Assembly (NCBI GenBank): GCA_028682845.1
Contig: JAJRAT010000126.1
Coordinates: 1 to 5,018, forward strand
Reading direction: 5' to 3'
DNA from: Methanothrix sp.
Lineage (GTDB): Archaea > Halobacteriota > Methanosarcinia > Methanotrichales > Methanotrichaceae
Length of the DNA: 5,018 bases
A program made the position numbers and the translations under genes. This document shows, one piece after another, positions 1 to 4,870 of this stretch; within the stretch, counting starts at the first letter, position 1, and each line of letters opens with the position of its first letter. The notes beneath the pieces were generated by a model. That model was not told the origin of the DNA, ran no database searches, and worked only from the letters and a program-made list of their open reading frames with translations.

Positions 1-1431
1 CGGGGCAATGGAGACGCGGCTGCCGTAAATTGGAGAGAGGTGCCGCCGCTTCAGCATCTCGATCATGGCATTCTCCGGTGCGGCGTAGGAGATTCCGGGC
101 AGCCGGAGCACCAGATCATCGATACTGCGGCCATGATAGACCAGAACCGAGACGCCGCCGATGGTGACCCAGGCGGGATTGCCCACAAAGAGCTGATCGG
201 CTGCATGGAAATATTTCTGTACCGATTCAGGCAGAGAAGGCTGTGGCTCCGCCTGGCGCACGATATCGTGATTTCCCGGAGCAATGATGATGGAAATGCC
301 TTTGCGAATGGAGTTTAGCTGCTCGGCGGCTGCCTCGTACTGGTCATAGATATCCTTTATGGCCAGATCGCCCTCCTGGCCGGGATAAATGCCGATGCCG
401 TCCACAAGGTCACCGGCGATAACCATGTACTCCACCTGCGATGCAAGGCCGGAGGGATCATCGACCTCACCGTTGAGCCATTGCACAAACCTCTCCCAGG
501 CGTCCGCCATGAAGTATTTGCTGCCCACATGCAGATCGGAGAGCAGCAACGCATAGCCTCGACCCTTTTCCAGTGACTGAGTTTGGTTCGGCATATCCGG
601 CCAGAGCAGCGACTTGACGAAGAGCCTGCCGTTGCCGTCAGAGGTTCCCGTGACGCCGATCACCTCATCGGTGAGGATGTTGATGGATTGATCATAGATC
701 TCGTTGTCTTTCTGGATGACGGCGATGATCATGCCGGTGGGGTCCTCCAGCTCTATGACGCGATTGCCCTTGGCCGTGGTGCGCACGTCCATGACCATGC
801 CGATCAGGGAGACCTCCCTTCCTGCTGTGCTCTTTCCCAGCGATTCGATGGGCCGGGTGTTCAGGCGGCGAGAGAGGATTTCCCGGATCTTGGAATACCT
901 GTCGCGAAAGTAGCGCACAAAGTCGTCGTAGTCGCCGACGCAGGTCGAACGCCCGGTGATGTCGCACTTCAGCTCCGTGGCTGCGGCCAGAGGAGAGAGC
1001 GACGGGGAGAGCGAAAGCGAAGGACTCGGCTCGCCGCGGGAAAGAGAAAATGCATCGGATGCCTCAAGGTCCAGTGAGTTGCCTTCCGCTTGATTTCTCC
1101 AGGCCGGAGAAGGTGAAGAAGAATGCGTGGATGCGGGCATAGATTTGGCAATGGGCGGCATCTGCACAACCGATTTGGCAGTAGCTGACCTGTCAACCGT
1201 TGATTTAGCAAGATCTGAGACCTGACATGCGCGAATCACGGCCACGGACCGATCAATGCCGGACAGGATCTGCCGTATCAGTTCTTCTCGCGAACCGGGG
1301 TGACTGCAGATGAGCTGAAGGGCCTCAGGCTCAAGCTGATAGCCCTGCTCCGCGAACCTCATAAGTATATCACGAAGGTCCAAACGCCCATTTTGCCCGC
1401 TGCCATTGCGAGAGCGCGACACCTGCATCAT
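1..1431 (-). CDS. polB: DNA polymerase II (family D) small subunit DP1, 3' end cut by window edge
   Basis: This is the small subunit of archaeal replicative polymerase PolD, which carries the Mre11-like 3'-5' proofreading exonuclease and pairs with the large subunit DP2. Reading the reverse strand gives 477 codons with no stop. A helical amino-terminal domain (about residues 17-65) is followed by a Ser/Pro-rich linker (about 70-150), an OB-fold (about 205-280) and the calcineurin-like phosphodiesterase domain. Metal-site motifs visible are SDLHVGS (D299, H301), GDLVDG (D341), GNHD (N387, H388) and YHGRS (H433), then the family signature EMLKRRHLSPIYG. The terminal GHxH motif should lie beyond the edge. 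The start is uncertain: tandem ATGs lie at 1431 and 1428, but homology-like sequence begins at DLRDILMRFAEQGYQ, so a TTG at 1383 is possible. No Shine-Dalgarno site is seen. Identification is firm; the start is not. Confidence 0.96.
   Translation of the reverse strand, partial: MMQVSRSRNGSGQNGRLDLRDILMRFAEQGYQLEPEALQLICSHPGSREELIRQILSGIDRSVAVIRACQVSDLAKSTVDRSATAKSVVQMPPIAKSMPASTHSSSPSPAWRNQAEGNSLDLEASDAFSLSRGEPSPSLSLSPSLSPLAAATELKCDITGRSTCVGDYDDFVRYFRDRYSKIREILSRRLNTRPIESLGKSTAGREVSLIGMVMDVRTTAKGNRVIELEDPTGMIIAVIQKDNEIYDQSINILTDEVIGVTGTSDGNGRLFVKSLLWPDMPNQTQSLEKGRGYALLLSDLHVGSKYFMADAWERFVQWLNGEVDDPSGLASQVEYMVIAGDLVDGIGIYPGQEGDLAIKDIYDQYEAAAEQLNSIRKGISIIIAPGNHDIVRQAEPQPSLPESVQKYFHAADQLFVGNPAWVTIGGVSVLVYHGRSIDDLVLRLPGISYAAPENAMIEMLKRRHLSPIYGSRVSIAP
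1142..1210 (-). repeat. Decayed 30-bp-period repeat in the DP1 linker
   Basis: Three copies of the 9-mer GATTTGGCA (one as GATTTAGCA, plus-strand reading) begin at 1142, 1172 and 1202, exactly 30 bp apart. In DP1 they encode Ala-Lys-Ser at residues 75-77, 85-87 and 95-97, so the linker contains a ten-residue periodicity. The rest of each unit has diverged. This looks like an old in-frame tandem expansion within a disordered linker. Confidence 0.6.
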
Positions 1432-1472
1432 CGAAAGGAGTATAAGAACGTACCAACTGATAAATGATGCAC
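1432..1472. promoter_or_regulatory. Shared divergent promoter region between DP1 and signal peptidase
   Basis: The gap between the divergent starts is about 32 bp. It contains AGTATAAGAA (1439-1448), a TATA-like element preceded on the plus strand by purine-rich CGAAAGGAG, which could be a BRE. A start site 26-27 bp downstream of its centre would fall near 1470, next to the ATGs at 1467 and 1473, so a leaderless signal peptidase mRNA fits. Read backwards the same bases give CTTATACT, which could serve DP1 with a start site near 1417. A second minus-strand element, TTTATC (1463-1458), would fit a leaderless DP1 start at 1431. This assignment is by spacing only. Confidence 0.4.
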
Positions 1473-2243
1473 ATGAAGATCGAAGAGTGGTTCGACAGCT
1501 TGCCGCTTCCCGGCATTGTCAAAGATATAATCTTCGTGGTCGTTGTGGTGGGTGGCATTTCCATTCTCTCCCAACTGGCCTTGGGGCTCTGGACGCCGAT
1601 GGTGGCCGTGGAGTCGGGAAGCATGGTTCCAAATCTGAACATCGGAGACATTATCGTAGTGCAGGGAGCGTCTCGCACTGAAGTGATCCCCTGGGATGTG
1701 GCGGAAAAGAGCAATTACACCACGTTCAATAAGCCCGGAGATGTAATATTATACCGCCCCTACGGCAAGGCAAGCCCGAACCTTCTGGATCAGTTGACAA
1801 TGCTGCTGGGAATATCGCCCGGCGAGGATAAGGCCACGCCCATTATCCATCGCGCTCTGCGATATGTCAAGGCTGGGGAACCGATGTGGGAAAAAGGGCC
1901 CGCGGCTCCGTTCGCCGGATACATCACCAAGGGAGACCATAATGAGGTGATCGACCAGATGGCGGGACAGATCTACGGAGAGGCCAACATGTCCTATATC
2001 CAATCTCACCGCAATGAGATCAGGGACGTAGGAAACGATGTTTACATCGACAAAGGGACCGGCCTGCTGATCTACAAGACCCTGAATGGAACCTACGTCG
2101 GCGAAGGGATAAGCTATCTGACGCCCGTGAAGGTAGAATGGGTCATCGGCGTCGCCAGGGCGAAGATCCCGCTGGTGGGCTACGTGCGGCTGCTGCCCAA
2201 TATCATTTATGATGAGATTCGCAAAATCATGGGAGCAAGTTGA
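1464..2243 (+). CDS. Signal peptidase I, archaeal/ER Sec11 type (family S26B)
   Basis: This is a membrane-bound serine endopeptidase that removes signal peptides from Sec-exported preproteins on the outer face of the membrane. It has 259 residues. A short cytoplasmic amino terminus is followed by a hydrophobic anchor at about residues 19-43 (GIVKDIIFVVVVVGGISIL). The catalytic serine is S53 in VESGSMVPNL. Box D/E equivalents follow: IIHRAL with H129, in the position where bacterial enzymes have lysine, and TKGDHN with D158, giving the Ser-His-Asp set typical of archaeal and ER enzymes. Residues 160-225 form an insertion before the conserved tail VIGVARAKIPLVGYV. The frame has a stop directly upstream (1461-1463), so the start is the ATG at 1464, 1467 or 1473. 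A GAAAGGAG at 1433-1440 lies too far off to be a good ribosome site, and a leaderless start at 1467 or 1473 is plausible. Confidence 0.94.
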   Translation: MMHMKIEEWFDSLPLPGIVKDIIFVVVVVGGISILSQLALGLWTPMVAVESGSMVPNLNIGDIIVVQGASRTEVIPWDVAEKSNYTTFNKPGDVILYRPYGKASPNLLDQLTMLLGISPGEDKATPIIHRALRYVKAGEPMWEKGPAAPFAGYITKGDHNEVIDQMAGQIYGEANMSYIQSHRNEIRDVGNDVYIDKGTGLLIYKTLNGTYVGEGISYLTPVKVEWVIGVARAKIPLVGYVRLLPNIIYDEIRKIMGAS

Positions 2244-2261
2244 ATAGACAGTTGAATAGAC
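2238..2261 (+). repeat. 12-bp tandem duplication across the signal peptidase stop codon
   Basis: AGTTGAATAGAC occurs twice head to tail (2238-2249 and 2250-2261). Because the unit is 12 bp, the duplication puts a second in-frame TGA four codons after the real stop (2241-2243), and the bases that follow give a third. It is a simple local duplication with no coding consequence that I can see. Confidence 0.8.
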
Positions 2262-2287
2262 TGATGCCGAAATATCCAAGTTATTAA

Positions 2288-2323
2288 TTTTTAAAGGATA
2301 AATTTTTTAATTAGCCAGTTTTT
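2288..2323 (+). terminator. T-run terminator of the signal peptidase gene
   Basis: Three T-runs on the non-template strand (T5 at 2288-2292, T6 at 2303-2308, T5 at 2319-2323) lie 45-80 bp after the stop codon in AT-rich DNA. Clusters of T-runs without a required hairpin are the usual archaeal intrinsic termination signal. Confidence 0.55.
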
Positions 2324-2348
2324 AAAATATTCGGCGTCTAAACCATCA

Positions 2349-2376
2349 ATTTTTTGTGAAATTTTTTGAAAAAATT
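2349..2376 (-). terminator. Terminator of the fibrillarin gene at the convergent junction
   Basis: AATTTTTT-G-AAAAAATT (2360-2376) is a perfect inverted repeat with a single-base centre, and it overlaps the TAA stop of the fibrillarin gene (2377-2375). It gives a T6 run on both strands, so it could stop RNA polymerase in both directions. Another T6 (2350-2355) lies beside it on the plus strand. Confidence 0.5.
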
Positions 2377-3037
2377 ATAACACGGATTTGCGGGCCGTGA
2401 TGGCCCAATGATCCTGGTGGAACGGCAGAAGATCCATTGCCAGAAGGATCTCAAGGCCCGCCAAATTCTTCGTCTCAGATTCGTAAACGGCGCGAGGCGT
2501 GGCCGTGACATCCACGGAGCGCGTCTTCATCATAAAGAGAAGGCTGCCGTTCTCTCTCAGGTAGCGGCCTGAGTTCAGAGCTGCAATCTCTGCCTGGTTT
2601 CGCTGCGCCACATCCTGGTAGACCAGATTCACTCTCTCCACAAGGGAGCTGTACGTTTCGGGACGGGCGGCGTCGGCCAGGATGGGCACGATATTTTTGC
2701 GCCGCTCGCATAACCGGACTAGATCGCGCATGGCGCGGGGGGAGAACTCCACGGCATAAACCAAGCCGTCCGAGACAATGTCGGCAACATGGCTTACCGT
2801 CGTGCCCGTGGCTGCGCCCAGGTACAGGACCATAGAGTCGCGAGAAAGGCAGAGGTCCTTGCCCCCGCCCTTGAGCAGAAGGGCGGCGAGCTTGGAGCGG
2901 TTGGGGTCCCAGAGCCGGTAGCCGTCGAGGATGCGCTCCCCGTAAACCGGCACGGGATCGTCCGACCTGGTGGCCAGCCTCTTTTGCCCCTCCAAATCCA
3001 GGAGAAAGACTCCCGGCCGGATCTCCTGATGAGACAT
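2375..3037 (-). CDS. flpA: Fibrillarin-like rRNA/tRNA 2'-O-methyltransferase
   Basis: This is the S-adenosylmethionine-dependent methyltransferase of archaeal box C/D small RNPs. With Nop5 and L7Ae it places 2'-O-methyl groups on rRNA and tRNA at guide-RNA-specified sites. The protein has 220 residues, about the usual archaeal length. It begins with the short beta-rich amino-terminal segment (IRPGVFLLDLEGQKRLATRS). Next comes YRLWDPNRSKLAALL with K49, then SAM motif I VLYLGAATGTT (residues 70-80), the acidic ribose-binding E97 in YAVEFSPR, ILADAARPETY (119-129) and VNLVYQDVAQRNQ with D142. K171 lies in MMKTRS. K49, D142 and K171 fit the family's catalytic Lys-Asp-Lys set. It lies 36 bp after nikR on the same strand. 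No Shine-Dalgarno site is seen; nine T residues directly precede the ATG. Its usual partner gene nop5 is not adjacent in this window. Confidence 0.96.
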   Translation of the reverse strand: MSHQEIRPGVFLLDLEGQKRLATRSDDPVPVYGERILDGYRLWDPNRSKLAALLLKGGGKDLCLSRDSMVLYLGAATGTTVSHVADIVSDGLVYAVEFSPRAMRDLVRLCERRKNIVPILADAARPETYSSLVERVNLVYQDVAQRNQAEIAALNSGRYLRENGSLLFMMKTRSVDVTATPRAVYESETKNLAGLEILLAMDLLPFHQDHWAITARKSVL

Positions 3038-3062
3038 AAAAAAAAATTGCCCCGGATATTTT
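3038..3062 (-). promoter_or_regulatory. nikR-flpA intergenic signals: T9 run and weak TATA
   Basis: Within the 36-bp gap, AAAATATCC (3062-3054) is a weak TATA-like element that would place a start site near 3032, close to the fibrillarin ATG. A run of nine T residues on the coding strand (3046-3038) directly abuts that ATG. T-runs of this length can act as archaeal terminators, so this gap may both end a share of nikR transcripts and start flpA transcripts. Neither is proven. Confidence 0.35.
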
Positions 3063-3073
3063 CTGGAGCTGCC

Positions 3074-3496
3074 CTAGAGCTCTTTTCCCATAGAGGTCGT
3101 GGTGAGCTTGACGTGCTTTACGCCCTTCAGGGACATCATCTTCTCCGCAGCTTTGCGCACATCCTGGCCCTCGCCGCGCAAAACGATCACTTCCAGGCAG
3201 TTTTCGTGATCCAGGTGCACATGCAGACTGGACTGGATGATGGTTCCAAATTCGTGCTGGATCTCGGTCAGGTTGTCCACCAGGCCCCTCTGGGAGTGAG
3301 AATAAACAAGAGTTATGACGCCCACCCTCTCGCCCTGCACGTCGCTCATCCACTCGTAGTGGACGATGTAATTTCGAATAGCGTCTCTGATGCCTTCCGA
3401 ACGCGAGGAGTACCCGCGCTGCAGGATGATCTCATCAAACCTGGAGAGAAGCTTCTCCGGCAGCGAAACCCCGATTCTCATTAGTTCTTGTTCCAT
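3074..3496 (-). CDS. nikR: NikR, nickel-responsive ribbon-helix-helix transcriptional regulator
   Basis: This is a nickel sensor that binds operator DNA as a tetramer when nickel-loaded and usually represses nickel uptake genes. It has 140 residues. The ribbon-helix-helix DNA-binding domain spans about residues 6-46 ([19 protein letters not shown], then [17 protein letters not shown]). The ACT-like metal-binding and tetramer domain follows. H81, H92, H94 and C100 match Escherichia coli NikR H76, H87, H89 and C95 with a constant offset of five, so the high-affinity nickel site is complete. If translation begins at the internal ATG (3481), the numbering coincides exactly. No Shine-Dalgarno site is visible for either start; TATA-like sequences are spaced for a leaderless or short-leader mRNA. 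The fibrillarin gene follows. No nickel transporter is nearby, so its regulon is not shown here. Confidence 0.95.
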   Translation of the reverse strand: MEQELMRIGVSLPEKLLSRFDEIILQRGYSSRSEGIRDAIRNYIVHYEWMSDVQGERVGVITLVYSHSQRGLVDNLTEIQHEFGTIIQSSLHVHLDHENCLEVIVLRGEGQDVRKAAEKMMSLKGVKHVKLTTTSMGKEL

Positions 3497-3501
3497 AATT
3501 T

Positions 3502-3536
3502 ATCGCGATCAATATACCAATGTTATTTAGTAATAA
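3502..3536 (-). promoter_or_regulatory. nikR promoter and possible operator
   Basis: On the minus strand, GGTATATTG (3518-3510) and TAAATAAC (3529-3522) are TATA-like. The first would place a start site near 3488, just before the ATG at 3481. The second would place one near 3500, just before the ATG at 3496. An 8-bp palindrome, ATCGCGAT (3502-3509), and a TTATT-N4-AATAA dyad (3523-3536) overlap this region and could bind a regulator, NikR itself being an obvious candidate. The palindrome sizes are modest, so this is tentative. Confidence 0.4.
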
Positions 3537-3557
3537 AGTTAATGGATGAAAATGTTA

Positions 3558-3584
3558 AGACCGGCAAACCAGGTGCAGACCGGC
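3558..3584 (+). repeat. Direct repeat AGACCGGC with 19-bp spacing
   Basis: AGACCGGC is found at 3558-3565 and 3577-3584, start-to-start 19 bp, close to two helical turns. It lies in the divergent gap between nikR and the 186-residue gene. Such spacing is compatible with cooperative binding by a dimeric regulator, but two copies could also be chance or part of a small open reading frame. Confidence 0.35.
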
Positions 3585-3622
3585 CCACAAGAGGTCGAGG
3601 AATAGAGCGGAAGTAAGAGCAT

Positions 3623-3644
3623 AGGGACCATAAAGATTTTCCCT
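3623..3644 (+). promoter_or_regulatory. Putative promoter of the 3669 gene inside an AGGGA/TCCCT dyad
   Basis: CATAAAGA (3629-3636) is TATA-like and would place a start site near 3659, about 10 bp before the ATG at 3669. It sits within an inverted repeat, AGGGA (3623-3627) and TCCCT (3640-3644) with a 12-bp spacer, so a protein bound to the dyad would cover the TATA element. Arms are only 5 bp. Confidence 0.35.
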
Positions 3645-3668
3645 GAGCGCGAGCAAAAAAGCAGCGGT

Positions 3669-4229
3669 ATGACAGATATTGCGCTCTTAGGCGACCGCAC
3701 TTTCCTGTTTGAGAAGCTCTTTATGGAGATCGGCGCATCCTTCCAATTTCTCCAGCCCGCAATCCTCGGCAGTCCCTTCCTGCCCCAGTACAAGATGCTA
3801 TTGATTCCCACCGGCTTTGCCAATCCAGATTATTCCAAAGCCCTGCCGACTTTGCAGAGGTCTAAATCAAATATCGCCGGCTTTGTAAAGAAAGGAGGCG
3901 TCCTGACGGTCTTCGGGCCGATGATGTCCGAGCATGACTACGAATGGCTGCCCCTGAGGCTCAAATATGTCTGCGAACTGGGGACGCAGAACGTCGCGCC
4001 TTCGCAGCATAAGTGCTCCTGCCTGATCTGCACCCTAACCCCGGAATGCGACGGCTACCTCATGCCGGGCGACGGATTCGAGACTGTGCTGAAGGATGAC
4101 AAAGGGAGAGCCGTCCTTGTCACGGCAAAATTCGGAGAGGGGCTGATCGTGGCCACATCGGTCCATGAATTTCCCGCCGCCGAGTACATAAAATGGGCAC
4201 TTTCCCAGGCCAAGAGCGCCAAGCTTTAG
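3669..4229 (+). CDS. Uncharacterised protein with amidotransferase-like fold and Cys cluster
   Basis: I do not recognise the family. The 186 residues have no signal peptide or membrane segment. The pattern suggests a class I glutamine amidotransferase-like (flavodoxin-like) domain: strand DIALLG (3-8), strand YKMLLIPTGFAN (41-52), helix and strand IAGFVKKGGVLTVFGP (69-84), and a closing segment GRAVLVTAKFGEGLIVATSVHEF (146-168). This resembles non-catalytic relatives such as ThuA or beta-galactosidase trimerisation domains. The usual catalytic cysteine after the GG-strand is absent, since GPMM stands there. Unusually, residues 114-127 hold H114, C116, C118, C121 and C127 (CxCx2Cx5C), a likely metal site or disulfide cluster. 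The frame has no ATG, GTG or TTG between the upstream stop at 3603 and 3669. It is divergent from nikR and heads a three-gene plus-strand series. It is clearly coding in style; function is unknown. Confidence 0.8.
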   Translation: MTDIALLGDRTFLFEKLFMEIGASFQFLQPAILGSPFLPQYKMLLIPTGFANPDYSKALPTLQRSKSNIAGFVKKGGVLTVFGPMMSEHDYEWLPLRLKYVCELGTQNVAPSQHKCSCLICTLTPECDGYLMPGDGFETVLKDDKGRAVLVTAKFGEGLIVATSVHEFPAAEYIKWALSQAKSAKL

Positions 4230-4250
4230 GAAGAGAACGCCATGAATTTC

Positions 4251-4255
4251 GGAGG
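4251..4255 (+). promoter_or_regulatory. Strong Shine-Dalgarno site for the 4261 gene
   Basis: GGAGG is five bases before the ATG at 4261 and is fully complementary to the usual archaeal anti-Shine-Dalgarno. It fixes the start of the 75-residue gene. It is the best ribosome binding site in the window. Confidence 0.8.
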
Positions 4256-4260
4256 CCGAA

Positions 4261-4488
4261 ATGAATGATGACGAGTTGATCTACAAGAAGAGCAAACTCA
4301 GGACGGAGATCGAGGACCTGCTCAAAGAGAAAGGGATCACTCTTGAGCGGCGCATCTCCCTCATGAACCTGGATTCAGGCGAGGTCACCTACTTTGATGA
4401 TTATGCTGATGCTCTGGCGTTCATGAAGGGAAAAAAAGGCAGATGGTATCTGACCACGCCGGGACTGCGCCGCACGAAAGAGAAATGA
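4261..4488 (+). CDS. Uncharacterised small charged protein
   Basis: This encodes a 75-residue soluble protein that I do not recognise. Residues 1-30 are strongly charged and probably helical (YKKSKLRTEIEDLLKEKG). The second half reads as a small beta-containing unit: RISLMNLDSGEVTYFDDY, an ADALAFMKGKKG helix, then RWYLTTPGLRR. The arrangement of an LDSGEV turn, an aromatic FDDY, an ADALAF helix and RWYL suggests a compact fold, but I cannot name it. There are no cysteines and no membrane segment. The start is fixed by GGAGG with a 5-base spacer. It begins 31 bp after the stop of the 186-residue gene on the same strand, so the two are probably cotranscribed. An 8-codon frame starting at 4242 runs through its Shine-Dalgarno site and ends just inside its start, which may be chance. 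Confidence 0.75.
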   Translation: MNDDELIYKKSKLRTEIEDLLKEKGITLERRISLMNLDSGEVTYFDDYADALAFMKGKKGRWYLTTPGLRRTKEK

Positions 4489-4512
4489 TTTGCAAAACTC
4501 GAACAAATCAGA

Positions 4513-4548
4513 TGGCCATAAAATAGCGGCCACTATTGAAATGCCGCT
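4513..4548 (+). promoter_or_regulatory. Two mutually exclusive hairpins upstream of the membrane protein gene
   Basis: In the 110-bp gap before the 4599 gene, TGGCC (4513-4517) can pair with GGCCA (4528-4532). AGCGGC (4525-4530) can instead pair with GCCGCT (4543-4548). The two stems share bases 4528-4530, so only one can form at a time. Neither is followed by a T-run, so they are not ordinary terminators. A TATA-like CATAAAATAG lies in the first loop. Confidence 0.35.
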
Positions 4549-4598
4549 CGGGCAAATATTCATATCCAGGAAAGCGGAACAAGTACAGAAGGCAAGAT

Positions 4599-4835
4599 AT
4601 GAGCAAATGCAATACTATAGTCCTGAAGCTGATTGCGGTATTGACAGCTTTGATCGGGCTTGTGGCCATGATTGCCGCTTGGGACCTGATGCTGCTCTCA
4701 AACGTATATAATTCAACCGTTCTTGTCCTGGAGATGGGCGGCGTGGTACTATGCTTGATCGGCTACTTCTCCTGGAAACACTTGAAGGCTACGAGTAACG
4801 GCAGCAAAGATTGTAGCCTATCCACGCAAAATTAA
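4599..4835 (+). CDS. Small two-helix integral membrane protein, unknown function
   Basis: This encodes 78 residues with two predicted membrane helices, at about residues 7-28 (IVLKLIAVLTALIGLVAMIA) and 40-59 (TVLVLEMGGVVLCLIGYFSW). A short loop of about 11 residues (DLMLLSNVYNS) joins them, and a hydrophilic tail of about 19 residues follows (KHLKATSNGSKDCSLSTQN). It is a helical hairpin with cysteines at 4, 52 and 72. An E45 inside the second helix is unusual and could be functional. I do not recognise the family. The frame is open upstream to a TTG at 4536, but the ATG at 4599 is preferred because AGAAGG (4587-4592) lies six bases before it and the upstream codons read as non-membrane filler. 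It is third in the plus-strand series, 110 bp after the previous stop, and may be cotranscribed or have its own promoter. Confidence 0.75.
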   Translation: MSKCNTIVLKLIAVLTALIGLVAMIAAWDLMLLSNVYNSTVLVLEMGGVVLCLIGYFSWKHLKATSNGSKDCSLSTQN

Positions 4836-4845
4836 TTATATAATT
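4834..4845 (+). promoter_or_regulatory. 12-bp palindromic TATA element after the last gene
   Basis: AATTATATAATT is a perfect palindrome that begins in the stop codon of the membrane protein gene. As a TATA element it would place a plus-strand start site near 4866-4870, exactly where the inverted repeats begin. Being symmetrical, it could also direct transcription leftward. It could equally be AT-rich spacer. Confidence 0.3.
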
Positions 4846-4860
4846 CAAAACGAGAGTCCC

Positions 4861-4866
4861 TTTTTT
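4861..4866 (+). terminator. T6 terminator after the membrane protein gene
   Basis: TCCC followed by six T residues lies 26 bp after the stop at 4835, a plausible archaeal intrinsic terminator for the plus-strand genes. No stable hairpin precedes it. Confidence 0.4.
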
Positions 4867-4870
4867 ATCG

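Noticed and set aside
583..1077. Plus-strand open frame of 164 codons antisense to DP1
   Set aside because: The DP1 frame carries all family motifs; this antisense frame shows none and is a composition effect.
1749..2279. Minus-strand open frame of 176 codons opposite the signal peptidase
   Set aside because: It is antisense to a gene with a complete catalytic triad and has no recognisable motifs.
2475..3353. Long minus-strand open frame of 292 codons across flpA and nikR
   Set aside because: It overlaps two firmly identified genes in another frame and translates to an Arg/Gly/Pro/Ser-rich low-information sequence, typical of a shadow frame.
2789..3484. Plus-strand open frame of 231 codons antisense to flpA and nikR
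   Set aside because: It is antisense to recognised genes, has no ribosome site and shows no domain pattern.
4490..4711. TTG-started plus frame of 73 codons just after the 4261 gene
   Set aside because: It overlaps the membrane protein gene in another frame and lacks a ribosome site. The membrane protein has AGAAGG and two clear hydrophobic helices.
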